Shown here: piece after piece, positions 1 to 10,141 of the stretch
Numbering within the stretch: the first letter of the stretch is position 1
Layout: every line of letters starts with the position of its first letter
NCBI GenBank assembly: GCA_964036315.1
Contig: OZ038487.1
Coordinates: 59,455,842 to 59,519,841, forward strand
Reading direction: 5' to 3'
Source of the DNA: Acanthosepion esculentum
Taxonomy: Eukaryota > Mollusca > Cephalopoda > Sepiida > Sepiidae
Length of the DNA stretch: 64,000 bases
Translations under genes and position numbers: made by a program
The notes under the pieces: model-generated
The model's database searches: none
The model's input: only the letters and a program-made list of their open reading frames with translations
Told to the model about the DNA's origin: nothing

Positions 1-505
1 GCCCTATCGGAAGTAGCCTGTCATGGATTTCTACAACTTCCTGTTCATTATAGCTGTCAATAAACTTTGTCTTTTAAATATCTCTCCTAATTCATGTTCT
101 GTCAACCATCTACACAAGCTCATTAGCTAGGTTATTCGCTGCTTTTCTATGGTAGTTTTACCTTCAATGTGTCAAATTTAATGTGTCAAATTCAATATAT
201 CAAATTCAATGTGTCAAATTCCCCTTCTTAGTGTATCCTAGAAATTTCAGTTGCCTCTTTCTGGTGATAAGTATAAGTGTCATTTTTGTTTCCATTTTCC
301 TTTAAAGTTCGTCATTCTTCACGTGCTCAGTTGACGGTATTCTCAGTATCCTTCTGTAGAGCCATATCTCTGTTACCTCGTCTCTTCTTCAGCTCTTATG
401 AGATTGTTGAAAATTCACTGCCATATATGAAGCAGTTATTACATAACAACTCAGTAAGCTTTTCTTTGTTTCTAAGGGAATTTTATTGTTCCTTGATACA
501 ATAAT
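1..505 (-). mobile_element. RTE-type LINE, 3' end of reverse transcriptase ORF (degraded)
   Basis: On the minus strand the broken frames of 505-255 and 160-1 read like the C-terminal part of an RTE-type LINE reverse transcriptase: a stretch resembling NREFSLETKK, a Y-G-S-E-x-W-like region, then the terminal KQRITLANELVWMVDRT and KxxKSMTGY-like tail. The same region is found at 11,285-11,890, 12,300-13,430 and 21,170-21,640, which is why I accept it. The frame is broken many times, so it is a fossil. The 3' end is cut by the window edge. A short 14-bp tandem (AATGTGTCAAATTC, four degenerate copies, 172-225) interrupts it. The clade (RTE versus another APE-type LINE) is inferred from motif style, not a search. 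Confidence 0.5.
172..225. repeat. 14-bp short tandem repeat inside LINE remnant
   Basis: Four degenerate copies of AATGTGTCAAATTC in a row, with one copy reading AATATATCAAATTC. It probably arose by slippage within the LINE remnant. Confidence 0.75.
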
Positions 506-599
506 AGAAGTACCCGTGGAATCTTCACGGTACTTATGAACTGTAATCGCTAAGTTACCGAATTGAATAAGCTCCTTGCAAATCCCACAGCACAACAAC

Positions 600-880
600 G
601 TGAAAATGACTTCTATATCAGTCAGTTATGTTCCATGCGTGATACCCGCTTAGGCGATCATGTATCTTTCGATACATGACGAGGCAGATTTTTTCCCGCA
701 GTAGACTGCCATTTCTTTCTGCGTAGACCAAGGCTATAGAACACGGTCTGGCGGGGGGGGGGGGAGAAGATGAGGATTCATACCTTTCCCAACGGTATTA
801 GTATATTAGTGAATGCAATGGATTCAACTGGAATTCGAACCTGGCTCTCTATCCATTACTCCACAAGGTCACCATAATAT
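600..880 (-). mobile_element. tRNA-derived SINE, family S1, copy 1
   Basis: On the minus strand a tRNA-like head begins near 875: an A-box-like GAGTAATGGATAGAG, then a B box AGGTTCGAATTCC (842-830), then a body ending near 600 in a segment containing TCATGTATCGAAAGATACAT, itself a short hairpin. The same body occurs at 3,475-3,690, 17,340-17,455, 62,762-63,030 (all minus) and 32,775-33,062 (plus). A run of about 12 G lies at 749-760. RNA polymerase III transcription from the internal boxes is typical of SINEs. The name S1 is mine. Confidence 0.75.
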
Positions 881-1309
881 ATTTAAGCTTATCAATTTGT
901 ATAAAATATTGCAATAATAATCATAAGTATGAACATAAGTCATCATTTAAAGAAGTAATAAGGTACAAAAGAGAAGATTCAAAATTGACATGGATTGGAT
1001 TTCGCTGAATCAGACGTTAAAACTATGTGAGCATGATAACCGGCTCTTTCTTTCTTTTCATGTAGCCTTTTCTATTACCTAAAACCAGACAGTCTATCTG
1101 ATATATTATTTTCTTTCGTCTTCCCTCGCATTCTAATAGAATGGTCGATTGTTTATCTGAGGTAATGGCAGAGCCTAAAACAAGCCTAACTATCTAATTA
1201 ATTAACTTACAGAGGAAGCACCAAAATTATAATATAAATTTTATAAGTTCGATAAAACCAAATTAGCAGATTCAGTCTATTATTATCTGGTTCTGAATTT
1301 TTTGTTAAT

Positions 1310-1600
1310 TTTAGCGCCTCCAAAACTAAATCGCCCTGTCGGTTGGGGCTTCAGAATAAGCCGACTGCACATCTGCAGACGAGTAACACAACCCTAGGTA
1401 TGATGATAAACTACACCAGGCAGTAAGGTCTGTGATCGATAAGTTTTGAGGAGCGTGGAATTACCTCTTAATTGCTATTGTTTTCTGGTCCATTCTGACC
1501 CGGGGTGGTAACACCTGTTATGGCCTCAGCTATGGGCAAATAGTTAAACCCCCAACTACAGTCATGACGCTATGAAAGTATAAAACTAGACTTTTATAGT
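1310..1600. repeat. Dispersed repeat E, copy 1
   Basis: About 200 bases here match 13,620-13,905: a GGTATGATGATAAACTACA block, a GAGCGTGGAATTACCTCTTA block, and a TGGTCCATTCTGACCC...GGTGGTAACAC block recur in the same order, and both copies are followed by AT-rich ATACCAGCAATA-type sequence. The opening CCTGTCGGTTGGGGCTTCAG also recurs around 33,447-33,475. I do not recognise the family. No clear coding potential or tRNA boxes were seen. Confidence 0.6.
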
Positions 1601-1676
1601 AAAAATACCAGCAATATATTTTTGTAAATAATATTACCAGCAAAACATTTTTTAAAGAAATATTACCTGAAATATA

Positions 1677-1880
1677 TTAGTCGAGTCGTAGGCTCGGCCC
1701 AAAATATTCCCTTAGAACCCGCATAAATGGGTTCAGGGCCTGTCTACCTCCCCGGACGAAACTTTGCCCTTTCGCCAAAGCCTCGACTGTTCCCCCAAGG
1801 TCTTCTCTCCTACTAATCTTATAGTAGGCGGAAGAGTCCAACAGAGACTCTTTAGAGTGAGGACACCATAACAAAATAAT
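1677..1880 (+). repeat. Dispersed copy of the GC-rich hairpin repeat (see 43,412-44,197)
   Basis: This stretch is a diverged relative of the 272-bp unit at 43.4-44.2 kb. It shares the order GTAGGCTCGGCC, CCCGCATAAATGGGTTC, a CTACCTCCCC block, a GCCTCG block, TCTTCTCTCC and a final GAGGACACCA-type end. The hairpins are partly decayed. A 65-codon open stretch on the minus strand is similar to open stretches in the array, but this follows from shared repeat sequence. Confidence 0.65.
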
Positions 1881-1884
1881 AGTT

Positions 1885-2215
1885 CATTGCCACCTTACAA
1901 TAAGTTCGTTCGTGCATTGAAAATCGCTGCCATGTCTAATCTGGTGCTTCTAATAAGTAACTTTTGTTATATTAATCTACACCCAATACAAGGCCCAAGA
2001 ACCACTCAAGGTAGAGGTTACAGTGTCATATCGCATAAGCATACAAAAAAACACGAGAGGTGCTGTTCATGAGGTTATGTAGAAAGATAACGCTTAACCC
2101 TAGATTTGAAAAGGTCAAGATTGTAATGATCAGGAAAACATGTTGACGGTAGTGGTTGGTTTGGGTGAGAAGCTCTCCGAGTGGAACCTATTTCTTGTTA
2201 AAGGAATGCGAAGGG
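1885..2215. other. Unassigned AT-rich sequence
   Basis: Only short open frames; no motif, repeat partner or RNA gene was recognised here. Confidence 0.6.
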
Positions 2216-2219
2216 AATG

Positions 2220-2700
2220 ATTCTTGAAAAATCATGCAACGTTATCAATCCTGACCTGGCATTTCGGCTTCAGTCAATTATCCACCTCCGTATCATTCCT
2301 TCGCATTTTCTATAAATATTTTCAGGACAATTGTTTTGATCAGCTCTTCCTCTTTGGTATCTCGACTTCGTAAAGATGAGTGTAGTACGAGATTGGCAGC
2401 TTGGCCTCATCATTTTTCTGTTAAAATTGCTGAGTGAGAGCGTAAGTTCTATTATAATGGTTTCTTCTTCGTACTTCTCGCCTGTGGAACACTCTTTCAG
2501 ATTTTTACTTTCCTGCCATCTACAACCTTTCAAAATTTTGAAAATAATACCAGTCATTATTTTCTGTCACCTGGAAAACTATTAATTTTTACTCTCCTTT
2601 CTCCCCAGTAACTTTTTCTTTTCACGTTCCTTCACTCTCAGTAATCCATTACGAACAAGTGGCTTCATCGTCTTACTTTGGGCGAAATGATTAAAAGAAA
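2220..2700 (+). mobile_element. CR1/L2-like LINE 3' end, copy 1
   Basis: The plus strand reads, with frameshifts, like the end of a CR1/L2 (Jockey superfamily) reverse transcriptase ORF: a NxPDLxxRLQSIxHLR-like start, SFxYKYFQDNCFDQLFLFGISTS, and then a short 3' UTR ending in CATTACGAACAAGTGGCTTC...TTGGGCGAAATGATTAAAAG. Fragments with the same ending occur at 4,079 (minus), 6,252 (minus), 14,672 (minus), 15,777 (minus), 39,484 (plus), 45,945 (plus), 55,935 (plus) and 57,660 (minus, coding part). All are 5'-truncated, as is typical of LINE insertion. Confidence 0.6.
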
Positions 2701-2704
2701 ATCA

Positions 2705-3470
2705 GGACGCGAAACGTAGTCAGTTACAAGTAGCAGTTGTGTTAAAAAATAGTTTCAGACTATTATTTTTTAGTGCCAGTTTATTTTGGCTCAGACCTTC
2801 TGAGGCTGACCTTTGAAGTCAGATGATAGACAAAACAAAGGAAGTCGTTTATGATTAGTTAAAACTAGCGTGGGAATATTAAATAGATATTAATGGATTT
2901 CGGAGAGTCAGAACTTACACGTTGAATAATGTAGACGTGTTATTTTCGTGTATGGAAACTGCTTCCCAGTTGGGTGACGTAGCAACACCACCGACTAGTT
3001 AGAATATGTACTAGTTGACGTGGTTAATAAAATAATAGTTAAATTTAAAATGCCTTTTGTTTGTATTTTATCTCCGGACTCCAAAAATATTATGACACCC
3101 GGCCGGGAGAAGACGAGCGAGAGAAAATACAACGAAATGGAATCGACCCCATTAACCAAGAGACCGCCCAAAACTAGGGGGCTATACAACAGTTGGACAC
3201 CTCTCGGACTAGAACTTAATGCACAAAAAAATTGGCACAATGATATTAACAAAGCATCATATCAAATACTTATTAAGTAGTTATTTACTTAAATTAGGAA
3301 TACGGTTACGTGCATGAGGAAATCAATGAAGATCGAATTTACTACTTACAATTCATGATTGTTCACCATTATATAATACTGAGGCGGCCACAGAAATATT
3401 CTGCACCCAGTGTAACTATATCTCATTACACAATAGTAATATTTATTCAGACGAGATGGCTGACAATGGA
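2705..3470. other. Unassigned sequence with overlapping open frames on both strands
   Basis: Around 2,995-3,280 both strands stay open for about 85 codons. The minus-strand frame is rich in L, S, V and P and ends in an N-rich tail. I do not recognise either translation. Dispersed-repeat origin is likely but unproven; nothing else was seen in this stretch. Confidence 0.4.
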
Positions 3471-3474
3471 ATTT

Positions 3475-3690
3475 CTTTCAGTTACTTATGTGCCATGCGT
3501 AATACACGATCATATATCTTCCGATACATGACTGACGAGGCAGATTTTTTCCGGCATATCTTTCTGCGGTAGACCAGTTGCCATCCAAGGCTATAGAATC
3601 CTGTCTGTCTTGCTATTTACCCATAGTTGGGGGAAGAAGAAGCGGATTCATACCTTTCCCAAGGGTATTTTTTAGGTACCGAATATCACA
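3475..3690 (-). mobile_element. tRNA-derived SINE, family S1, copy 2 (head missing)
   Basis: The body matches copies at 600-880 and 62,762-63,030 (CTGACGAGGCAGATTTTT, CCATCCAAGGCTATAGAA, TTTACCCATAG, CATACCTTTCCCAAGGGTA). The tRNA-like head is lost; the copy stops at about 3,690. Confidence 0.75.
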
Positions 3691-3849
3691 ACTAGTAGCA
3701 GTAATGCTATATATAAATCACAGTATTTACTAGCGTGGCTGGTGGTCATAAACCTGAGATCTTTTCTATCTTATACAATGGCATTGTTTGAGTTTTAACG
3801 TCCCCATTAGGTGCGTATTACCTAGGGTGTGCTTTGGGAGAATTTACAA

Positions 3850-3852
<3 letters not shown>

Positions 3853-3945
<93 letters not shown>

Positions 3946-3957
3946 TGAATGAATGAA
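3853..3957. repeat. (CA)n-(TA)n-(GAAT)n compound microsatellite
   Basis: (CA) runs 3,853-3,893, (TA) 3,894-3,942, then three to four GAAT units. Confidence 0.98.
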
Positions 3958-4078
3958 GAAATGGTATGGTTTTGAGACACTTTCCAAAGGTGCCGCAATC
4001 TGGGATCGTCCTACAGACCGATAACGTCAGAAAGTCTCCTTCCTGAGAAATCAACCGTGGTGAGAATTTTTTTTTTTT

Positions 4079-4435
4079 AAGCATTTCACCTCAAGCAAGG
4101 CGGGAAGCCACTAGCACGCAAGGGGTTACAGAAGATTTGGAGCGAGAGCAGATAGGAGTGATAGAGGAAACGATGTGGAGAAGGATAGTGGATAGATCAA
4201 GGCAACTGGAGATGTCGATTGACATTACATTTGAATAGTTGGAGATTATAGTTGTCAGGGAAACAGGAATAGGGAAGAGAAATCCACAGGCGAGAGGTGC
4301 GAGATATGAAGCTATTGGAATACAAGAGACGGCTACATTTAACAGTTTCAACAATGAAAGGTTGAGAGCGGGATGCCAGCCTCGTAGGAGGCTTGAATTC
4401 ATGAAGTCTGGGAACCGGTGAGAGCAGCTCATCGG
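4079..4435 (-). mobile_element. CR1/L2-like LINE 3' end, copy 2
   Basis: On the minus strand a frame of about 113 codons (4,432-4,091) reads FPDFMNSSLLRG, SNVMSIDISS and ends in SSVTPCVLVASRLA, which is the translated 3' UTR CCCTTGCGTGCTAGTGGCTT followed by AGGTGAAATGCTTAAAAA. The same order is present at 14,672-15,030. This is coding tail plus 3' UTR of the LINE seen at 2,220. The open frame is a relic, not a gene. It abuts the microsatellite and GAAT repeat at 3,957. Confidence 0.65.
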
Positions 4436-4439
4436 AGCA

Positions 4440-4970
4440 ATTACCGTGAAAGAATTAAATATATAGAGGATATCGATTTATATAAGATAACTCAACAGAG
4501 TATATTGGAAAACATAGGAAAGCAAATGCAATTATATTTAAATACAACAGAACATCTGCCACATGGACTCCCTTGTTTGCATGCAATATATCGAGTCTAT
4601 ACTCATTTTTTTTTTGTTCTGTAAGACACATTATGCTTTAATAAAATTCTTGTGTTCGGCACGGATGCTAGCACGACTTGGTTTTTATTTTCATAATTTA
4701 TATTGTAATTCCGCTGGACGTGAGTATCCGATTTGTCTGTGCGAACCAGGATGACCATTTCGATTTCTTTGCGGTCTTGTCATTTCCATTAAAAGTCAGG
4801 GATCAATAATAAGCAGATTAAACAGCTATTTGTAAAGAAAAATGAAAGTGAATTAAAAAAAAATTTAGATAAATTTAGTCTTTAATATTTATTTAATATG
4901 CAAAGAAGTGTATTGATGGACCTTATCTCTAATGGTTACAACAAACCAGGAAATAGTACAGATAATTTAT
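4440..4970. other. Unassigned AT-rich sequence
   Basis: No motif or partner recognised; only short spurious frames. Confidence 0.6.
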
Positions 4971-4971
4971 A

Positions 4972-4995
4972 GACACACTGTATATACAGTGTGTC
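4972..4995. repeat. 24-bp perfect palindrome, probably two abutting Tc1/mariner inverted-repeat ends
   Basis: GACACACTGTAT and ATACAGTGTGTC are exact reverse complements, centred on TATA. The right half continues as CAGTGTGTCCCCACAAAA-type sequence, which looks like a Tc1/mariner terminal repeat. The left half may be the end of another copy. No matching far end was found. Confidence 0.6.
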
Positions 4996-5224
4996 CCCAC
5001 AAAATGTAAGCACTCTTTAAATGATAATAAATGCAGCGTTTATTGACTTGCAATCAATAATAATTATTAAAATTATGAAAAATTAATGCTTATTGATTTA
5101 CAAAGAAGATTAAAGGTTTTTAAATTAAATATTAAATGAAATTAAATGCTTGTTTATAAATATTCAAACAGACAACGAAGTAAAAATATTAGTACTTTTG
5201 AGTGGCACCCTTTATATATTGATT

Positions 5225-5360
5225 TTGTAAGCGTAGCTTAGATGTGACACAAGGCTGTAAGTGTGGGGCATTTAGTGAAGATAGAACTCACTTTCCAGTC
5301 GTAACTGATCTAGCAAGACGAGCTTGCTAACCATTACACCATGCCGAAGTGCCCGGTGGG
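5225..5360 (-). mobile_element. tRNA-derived SINE, family S2, copy 1
   Basis: Read on the minus strand: head with A box TGGTGTAATGGTTAGCAAGC, then GTTACGACTGGAAAG, a weak B box region, and a body containing CACACTTACAGCCTTGTGTC and AAGCTACGCTTACAAA. It aligns well to 32,625-32,762. The B box here reads GAGTTCTATCTTC and is decayed, so it is a dead copy. Confidence 0.8.
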
Positions 5361-5364
5361 GGGT

Positions 5365-6030
5365 GCTCTATATATGTGTGTGATAGCGTACGTGCTTGTC
5401 TGTGCATGCGTGCGTGTGTAAGAATTTGATCTAATTTATAATGGATGTGGTTATGTCTCTCTAAGTAGGGGAGGCCTCACAAATCATCACAGACGTCATA
5501 CATAGAGTGATGCGATTCAGTACACACTACGCGGCATTTCTACTTGCAGCGAGCGTGATAAGGAATGCGCCTCGGTGGACTAAAGCGTCAGACGAAGTTT
5601 CAGGAAAATATTAATGAGACACCGACTGCAAGAGGCGCCCAATTTTACCACATCTGCGCAAAATAATATAAGTCCCGAGCAGGAACTAACATCTTACTGT
5701 ATTCAGGCATAAAACGACCATAGAAGACCGTCAATACATTATGCAACGTAATAAAACCAATTTGGCTATAGTAGAAAATATTACTGAATATAAAAAGCAA
5801 GCTTAAAACATCAAAAAATCACAATGAAAATTGACAGCGAAAATTAACTAGTCGTTGCTTTTTTTTTTGTTTTGGCCGTTTTGTATGACGGGCATATTTA
5901 TCTGCGGCTTTAATAATAAGATTTCCAGATAAGTATATTTTGATTACCGATATTCACCTGTTTTACTGCGTCTTATATGGCATAAAACGGTCGTTTACAC
6001 GATACAGATTCTCAACAAAATCCAAAGAAG
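5365..6030. other. Unassigned sequence
   Basis: Short TGTG-rich patch at about 5,375-5,420, otherwise no recognisable feature. Confidence 0.55.
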
Positions 6031-6250
6031 GATTTGTCATATTATCGATCCTGACCAGACATCTCGACTTTAGTCAGTTTCCCGCCTCTATAGCGTGGTT
6101 TCACTTTCACTTTTCTATAAATATATTCTGGGCAGTTGTTCTGATGAGCTTTTGCTGCCTCGACTGCATGAATTTAAGCGTACTGCTAGATTGGTTACTA
6201 GCACTCATCGTGTTACAGTTGAAAGAGATCTATGCAGCTGTAATTGATTT
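6030..6250 (+). mobile_element. CR1/L2-like LINE fragment, copy 3
   Basis: Matches the 2,220 and 39,484 copies: TATCGATCCTGACCAGACAT, CGACTTTAGTCAGTTT, ATATTCTGGGCAGTTGTTCT, CTGCCTCGACTGCATGAATT. It stops abruptly at about 6,250, where a minus-strand copy of the 3' end of the same family begins. Confidence 0.6.
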
Positions 6251-6251
6251 C

Positions 6252-6312
6252 AAGCATTTCGTCCCGAAGCAAAGCGTAAGTGACACTAACACGCAAGAGG
6301 TTACAGAGAGTG
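6252..6312 (-). mobile_element. CR1/L2-like LINE 3' UTR stub, joined tail-first to the plus-strand fragment
   Basis: CAAGCATTTCGTCCCGAAGC...ACGCAAGAGGTTACAGAG is the reverse complement of the 3' UTR seen at 4,079. It joins the plus-strand fragment directly, so the open frame at 5,940-6,344 is a fusion of unrelated repeat pieces and not a gene. Confidence 0.6.
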
Positions 6313-6349
6313 AGAGTGATAAGGGGCGTTTGACGAAATGTTAAAGAGA

Positions 6350-7129
6350 AAGACGGGGATCAAGAGCAAGGCATCAGAAGATGTCGATGTACTGTCCATG
6401 CTCGAGTTTGCTTAACTTCGGTGATCGGAAAATAACAGATGTTTCAGCGTGATATGGACGTAAGAGACAGACAGACAGAAAGACAGAGGGAGAGAGAGAG
6501 ACAGAGAGAGAAAAGGGAGAGAGTGGGAGTGGATTCAGAATTTTTGTCACGTGCCAAGTGAACATAAAAGACGAGGTTAGAAATCGAACTCAGCTCGCCG
6601 ATTTCATTTTTCGTGTCGATAGATATTACGCTGCCCTCCATACATCGATATATTCGACATTATTCAAATTATCGTTGCTTATTATTGTTATAATGTTCAA
6701 CATTATTATAAATCCCACTACGTTGTCATCAATATCTAACTGGGAAAGAACTGTCAGTAGTTGACATGGATCCATTGTGTGATGGTTTGTTAACTATATT
6801 TATTTTTTTATCTCATGCTTATTTATAATGCACCTGTTTCCTTTGGGGCTTTCAATACATTCGGAGATCCTTTTAAGTATGGAACCATTAGATCTCTCTT
6901 TTGCTGAACAGCCCCGACTTCTAGTTCGATTATCATAAAGAATTAAAGCTCTTTGATATTAAGAACAAAGGCATTGAATGCTCCAAAGAAAAAGATCTGA
7001 TGATATTGACACTCAGCTTTCTTTTTATGACCATTTAAGCGAACGAGTAAGCATCCTCGGGCAGCGCCTTAATCATTTGACTTCCTCTACGTATGTCTTT
7101 CTCTACTTATGTCTGTCGAAATTACTAAT

Positions 7130-7130
<1 letters not shown>
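6350..7130. other. Unassigned, with a (GACAGA/GA)n patch
   Basis: 6,465-6,530 is a purine-rich GACAGACAGA/GAGAGA simple repeat. The rest has no recognised feature. Confidence 0.6.
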
Positions 7131-7357
<227 letters not shown>

Positions 7358-7433
7358 GTGAAGGGAGAAACCGCAGACACACTGGTTATAATGTGCTTTT
7401 TTAAAAATATATGTTATACTTTATTTTCCATAT

Positions 7434-7480
7434 TTTTGCTACACGGGTTTCCGGTCTCGCAAACTTCATCAGGCAAAGAA
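7434..7480 (-). ncRNA. Hammerhead-like motif 1
   Basis: On the minus strand CTGATGA (7,472-7,466) is followed by AGTTTGCGAGACCG and then GAAA (7,451-7,448). A weak stem II can form between GTTT and AGAC; one or two extra bases sit before GAAA. The flanking sequence resembles other Penelope-type hammerhead flanks in the window. The motif lies between two large microsatellites (7,353 and 7,560). Likely a decayed ribozyme. Confidence 0.5.
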
Positions 7481-7557
7481 TGGTCATTTCCGCATATTAT
7501 TAAGAGCAATTCATTTTCCTTATGTTTTCTGATGTCAAAAAATGGTCTTTTGTGTGT

Positions 7558-7559
<2 letters not shown>

Positions 7560-7647
<88 letters not shown>

Positions 7648-7648
7648 A
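7560..7648. repeat. (CA)n-(TA)n microsatellite
   Basis: Pure (CA) to about 7,626, then (TA) to 7,648. Confidence 0.98.
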
Positions 7649-7700
7649 ACATAAAAATATCTTAAAATAATTGTCGGACTTTGTCCATTTCATAATGTGT

Positions 7701-8030
7701 GACGTCATTTGTTTACATTTGGATACGCATTGAGCAGATATGAATGTACGTGAGAGAATCATGGAAGATTGTAGTTTTAAACCAGTAAAATCGACGTTGC
7801 AAGCCGAACGCTCCTCTGTGGCGAAATCGGTAAAAGGACTTCAGGCTATATGACGGTTCCGTATAGGATACACGTTCGATTCCTGTCGGAGGACTCATAT
7901 TTTCTATAACAATTTCTCGGACATTCAGGCCGGTAAATGTTGTTAATACTGTTTATTATAAACAGGGCATTTACTTAAATATTTGTATCTATAAAAAAAG
8001 AATGTATAAAAATGTCTTTATATATATATT
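7701..8030 (+). mobile_element. tRNA-derived SINE-like repeat, family S3, copy 1
   Basis: Starts GACGTCATTTGTTTACATTT and ends AATGTCTTTATATATATA. Inside, CTCTGTGGCGAAATCGGTAA resembles an A box of the Ser/Leu tRNA type, and ACGTTCGATTCCTGTCGGAG (7,872-7,891) is a good B box. The copy at 31,756-32,065 matches over the full length. Both copies follow a hammerhead-like motif and a microsatellite. Confidence 0.7.
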
Positions 8031-8050
8031 GTCTATTCAGTCATTTCCTA

Positions 8051-8398
8051 CAAGCTTTATTAAATGAGACAGACAAGGAGCTTTGATTATTTTATTTTTT
8101 AGATGATTTTATATATTTTTTTTCATTTCTGTAGATAAATTATACAAAACTGGCTGTATTCTGAAAATAAAGAATTCTGTAACACTAAATGCATTACAAC
8201 GACCCTTTTCCAGTTAACAGTAAATATATTTCATCCTTGAAAATGGTTAAATATGTAGTCGAAAGCGCTTGTGAAAAATAAACATTTGGTCAGTTTTTGT
8301 ATAATTTATCTACTAAAAAGAAAAAAATTATAAGATTATATGAGAAATTATATAAAATACTTAATCAACGCAACTTGTCTGTCATATTTAATGAAGCT

Positions 8399-8401
<3 letters not shown>
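8051..8401. repeat. Foldback unit with hammerhead-like motif (Penelope-type flank)
   Basis: Outer arms ACAAGCTTTATTAAATGAGA (8,051-) and the reverse complement of 8,373-8,401 agree closely; a second inner pair is 8,131-8,152 with 8,291-8,313 (GTAGATAAATTATACAAAAC). It looks like two copies of one roughly 170-bp unit in head-to-head orientation; related units are at 35,753-35,925 and 44,990-45,290. It ends directly in (TA)n at 8,401. Confidence 0.6.
8236..8275 (+). ncRNA. Hammerhead-like motif 2 (decayed)
   Basis: CTTGAAAATGGTTAAATATG then TAGTC, GAAA (8,261-8,264) and GCGCTT. Compared with the better copy at 45,222-45,262, the stem II half GGCTA is changed to GGTTA. The first core box is CTTGAAA rather than CTGATGA, so cleavage is unlikely. 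Confidence 0.4.

Positions 8402-8470
<69 letters not shown>
8400..8470. repeat. (TA)n microsatellite
   Basis: Pure TA tract adjoining the foldback unit at its ATGAAGCTTG end. Confidence 0.98.
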
Positions 8471-8473
<3 letters not shown>

Positions 8474-8957
8474 ATTATACGTATACATATATATTCTACA
8501 TAGTTACCACACACACACATTCACACAAACATATATACCCACATTAAACACATTGAACATATATGCATACTTTCTACAGATTCCACGCATAGACACACAT
8601 ACACACGGAGGCATATATATTAGATATGAAGATATATATAAGATAATGAAAATTAACTCACAGATATATAAGATAATGTAAACTGACGTTATTTATCGGA
8701 GGTCGACCTAGAGATTTAAGATTCTGCACTTCTAATGACGTCCTGGGAAGCGAGAAATCGCGGAACCCCCAGCCTACAATCAATAAGTATCCTGTACCTA
8801 GATTATTTTCCATACACTAATTATTGTACAACATATCTATTCAGCAACTTATTGGCAGAATACTTTTCCCCTTGGTATACGTTGAATGATATACTTACGC
8901 GTACATCAATAGGTGTCTTGTCTATTATATTGACAATTAACTTGTTATATTATTATT

Positions 8958-8959
<2 letters not shown>

Positions 8960-9024
<65 letters not shown>

Positions 9025-9046
9025 CTAGACAGACAGACAGACAGAC

Positions 9047-9100
<54 letters not shown>
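8960..9100. repeat. (TA)n, (GACA)n and (GATA)n microsatellites
   Basis: (TA) 8,960-9,019; AGAC units 9,027-9,047; GATA units to 9,099. Confidence 0.97.
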
Positions 9101-9309
9101 AGAAGGCTAGACAGGGAAAATGGAAATGATCATTAAAACTATTTGCTAACTGTCAATCTTCCGTTCATGTATTTCATTACTACTTCCTCGGCACCACATA
9201 TCGACCTTGGGGGGCCTATTGAAAGTAAAGGAGTCGGGCACTCAGTCATTTTCATTTACATTTTTATATTATTTACAGTCCTAACGTCAACATTGTTTAT
9301 CTTAATTTG

Positions 9310-9312
<3 letters not shown>

Positions 9313-9380
<68 letters not shown>
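9313..9380. repeat. (TA)n microsatellite
   Basis: Pure TA tract. Confidence 0.98.
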
Positions 9381-9382
<2 letters not shown>

Positions 9383-9599
9383 TCATTTCTAAATTTTGGC
9401 ATTCCAAATAAAGTTTATTAGATTTAGCACAAGAAATATTTTGTAAATTTTATGTCGTGATAGGTTTTGCAATAGGACTTTTTGATATCTACCTTTAAAA
9501 GTGTGCTCTGATCTTTGTTTCGGATCTAACATCCATATTTGAGTTGTTATCCCTTTTCTTAATTTTCTTAATCAGGGAAGTTAATAAAAAAGAACCATT

Positions 9600-9815
9600 T
9601 TTGAACATTCTACTAAAGATAAATTGTGTTTCTGACAGGAATCGAACCTGCATCAATTTTTTTTATATTAAGAAATAATTATTTTTACCTAAATCGTGCC
9701 GATACCAATTTGGCCACGGAGACAGACCCATTTAAGCTATTTGCATTACTTTTGGGGATATATCAAATCTATGTTTGCTAGCTTCAGTTTCGTACCTGAA
9801 ACGTAATTAGCAGTA
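9600..9815 (-). mobile_element. tRNA-like SINE fragment, family S5, copy 1
   Basis: Minus strand: TCCGTGGCCAAATTGGTATC (A box region, about 9,720-9,700) and GCAGGTTCGATTCCTGTC (B box, 9,651-9,634), separated by an AT-rich insertion that makes a functional tRNA impossible. The flank CGTACCTGAAACGTAA resembles that near the tRNA-like site at 52,858-53,060. Confidence 0.55.
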
Positions 9816-10077
9816 ATTTTTGAAAATTATTTTTTTTATTCGACATTATTTCTTAATACTGTAGATGTTACTTTTACTGGGTACACTTATTTGAGTTACT
9901 GTCCCGTTTTTATTTTTATAAGCAGTGAAATTAATAACGTAGTAATGAGAAAAAAATTTTCGTTCTACTTTTTTTGTTAAAAGCTGAATTAATTGATAAC
10001 AAAAATTCACATACTTCTCCTGCCCTACATAAGTGATCCGGCATGTGATTATAAATCAGAGACGAGACAAAAATATT

Positions 10078-10078
<1 letters not shown>

Positions 10079-10139
<61 letters not shown>
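10079..10139. repeat. (AAT)n microsatellite at the 5' edge of an R4/Dong-like LINE
   Basis: About 20 AAT units immediately precede the truncated LINE at 10,142. Confidence 0.95.

Positions 10140-10141
<2 letters not shown>

Noticed and set aside
2995..3280. Overlapping open frames on both strands as genes
   Set aside because: No recognised family and no second copy in the window; more likely part of an unidentified repeat.
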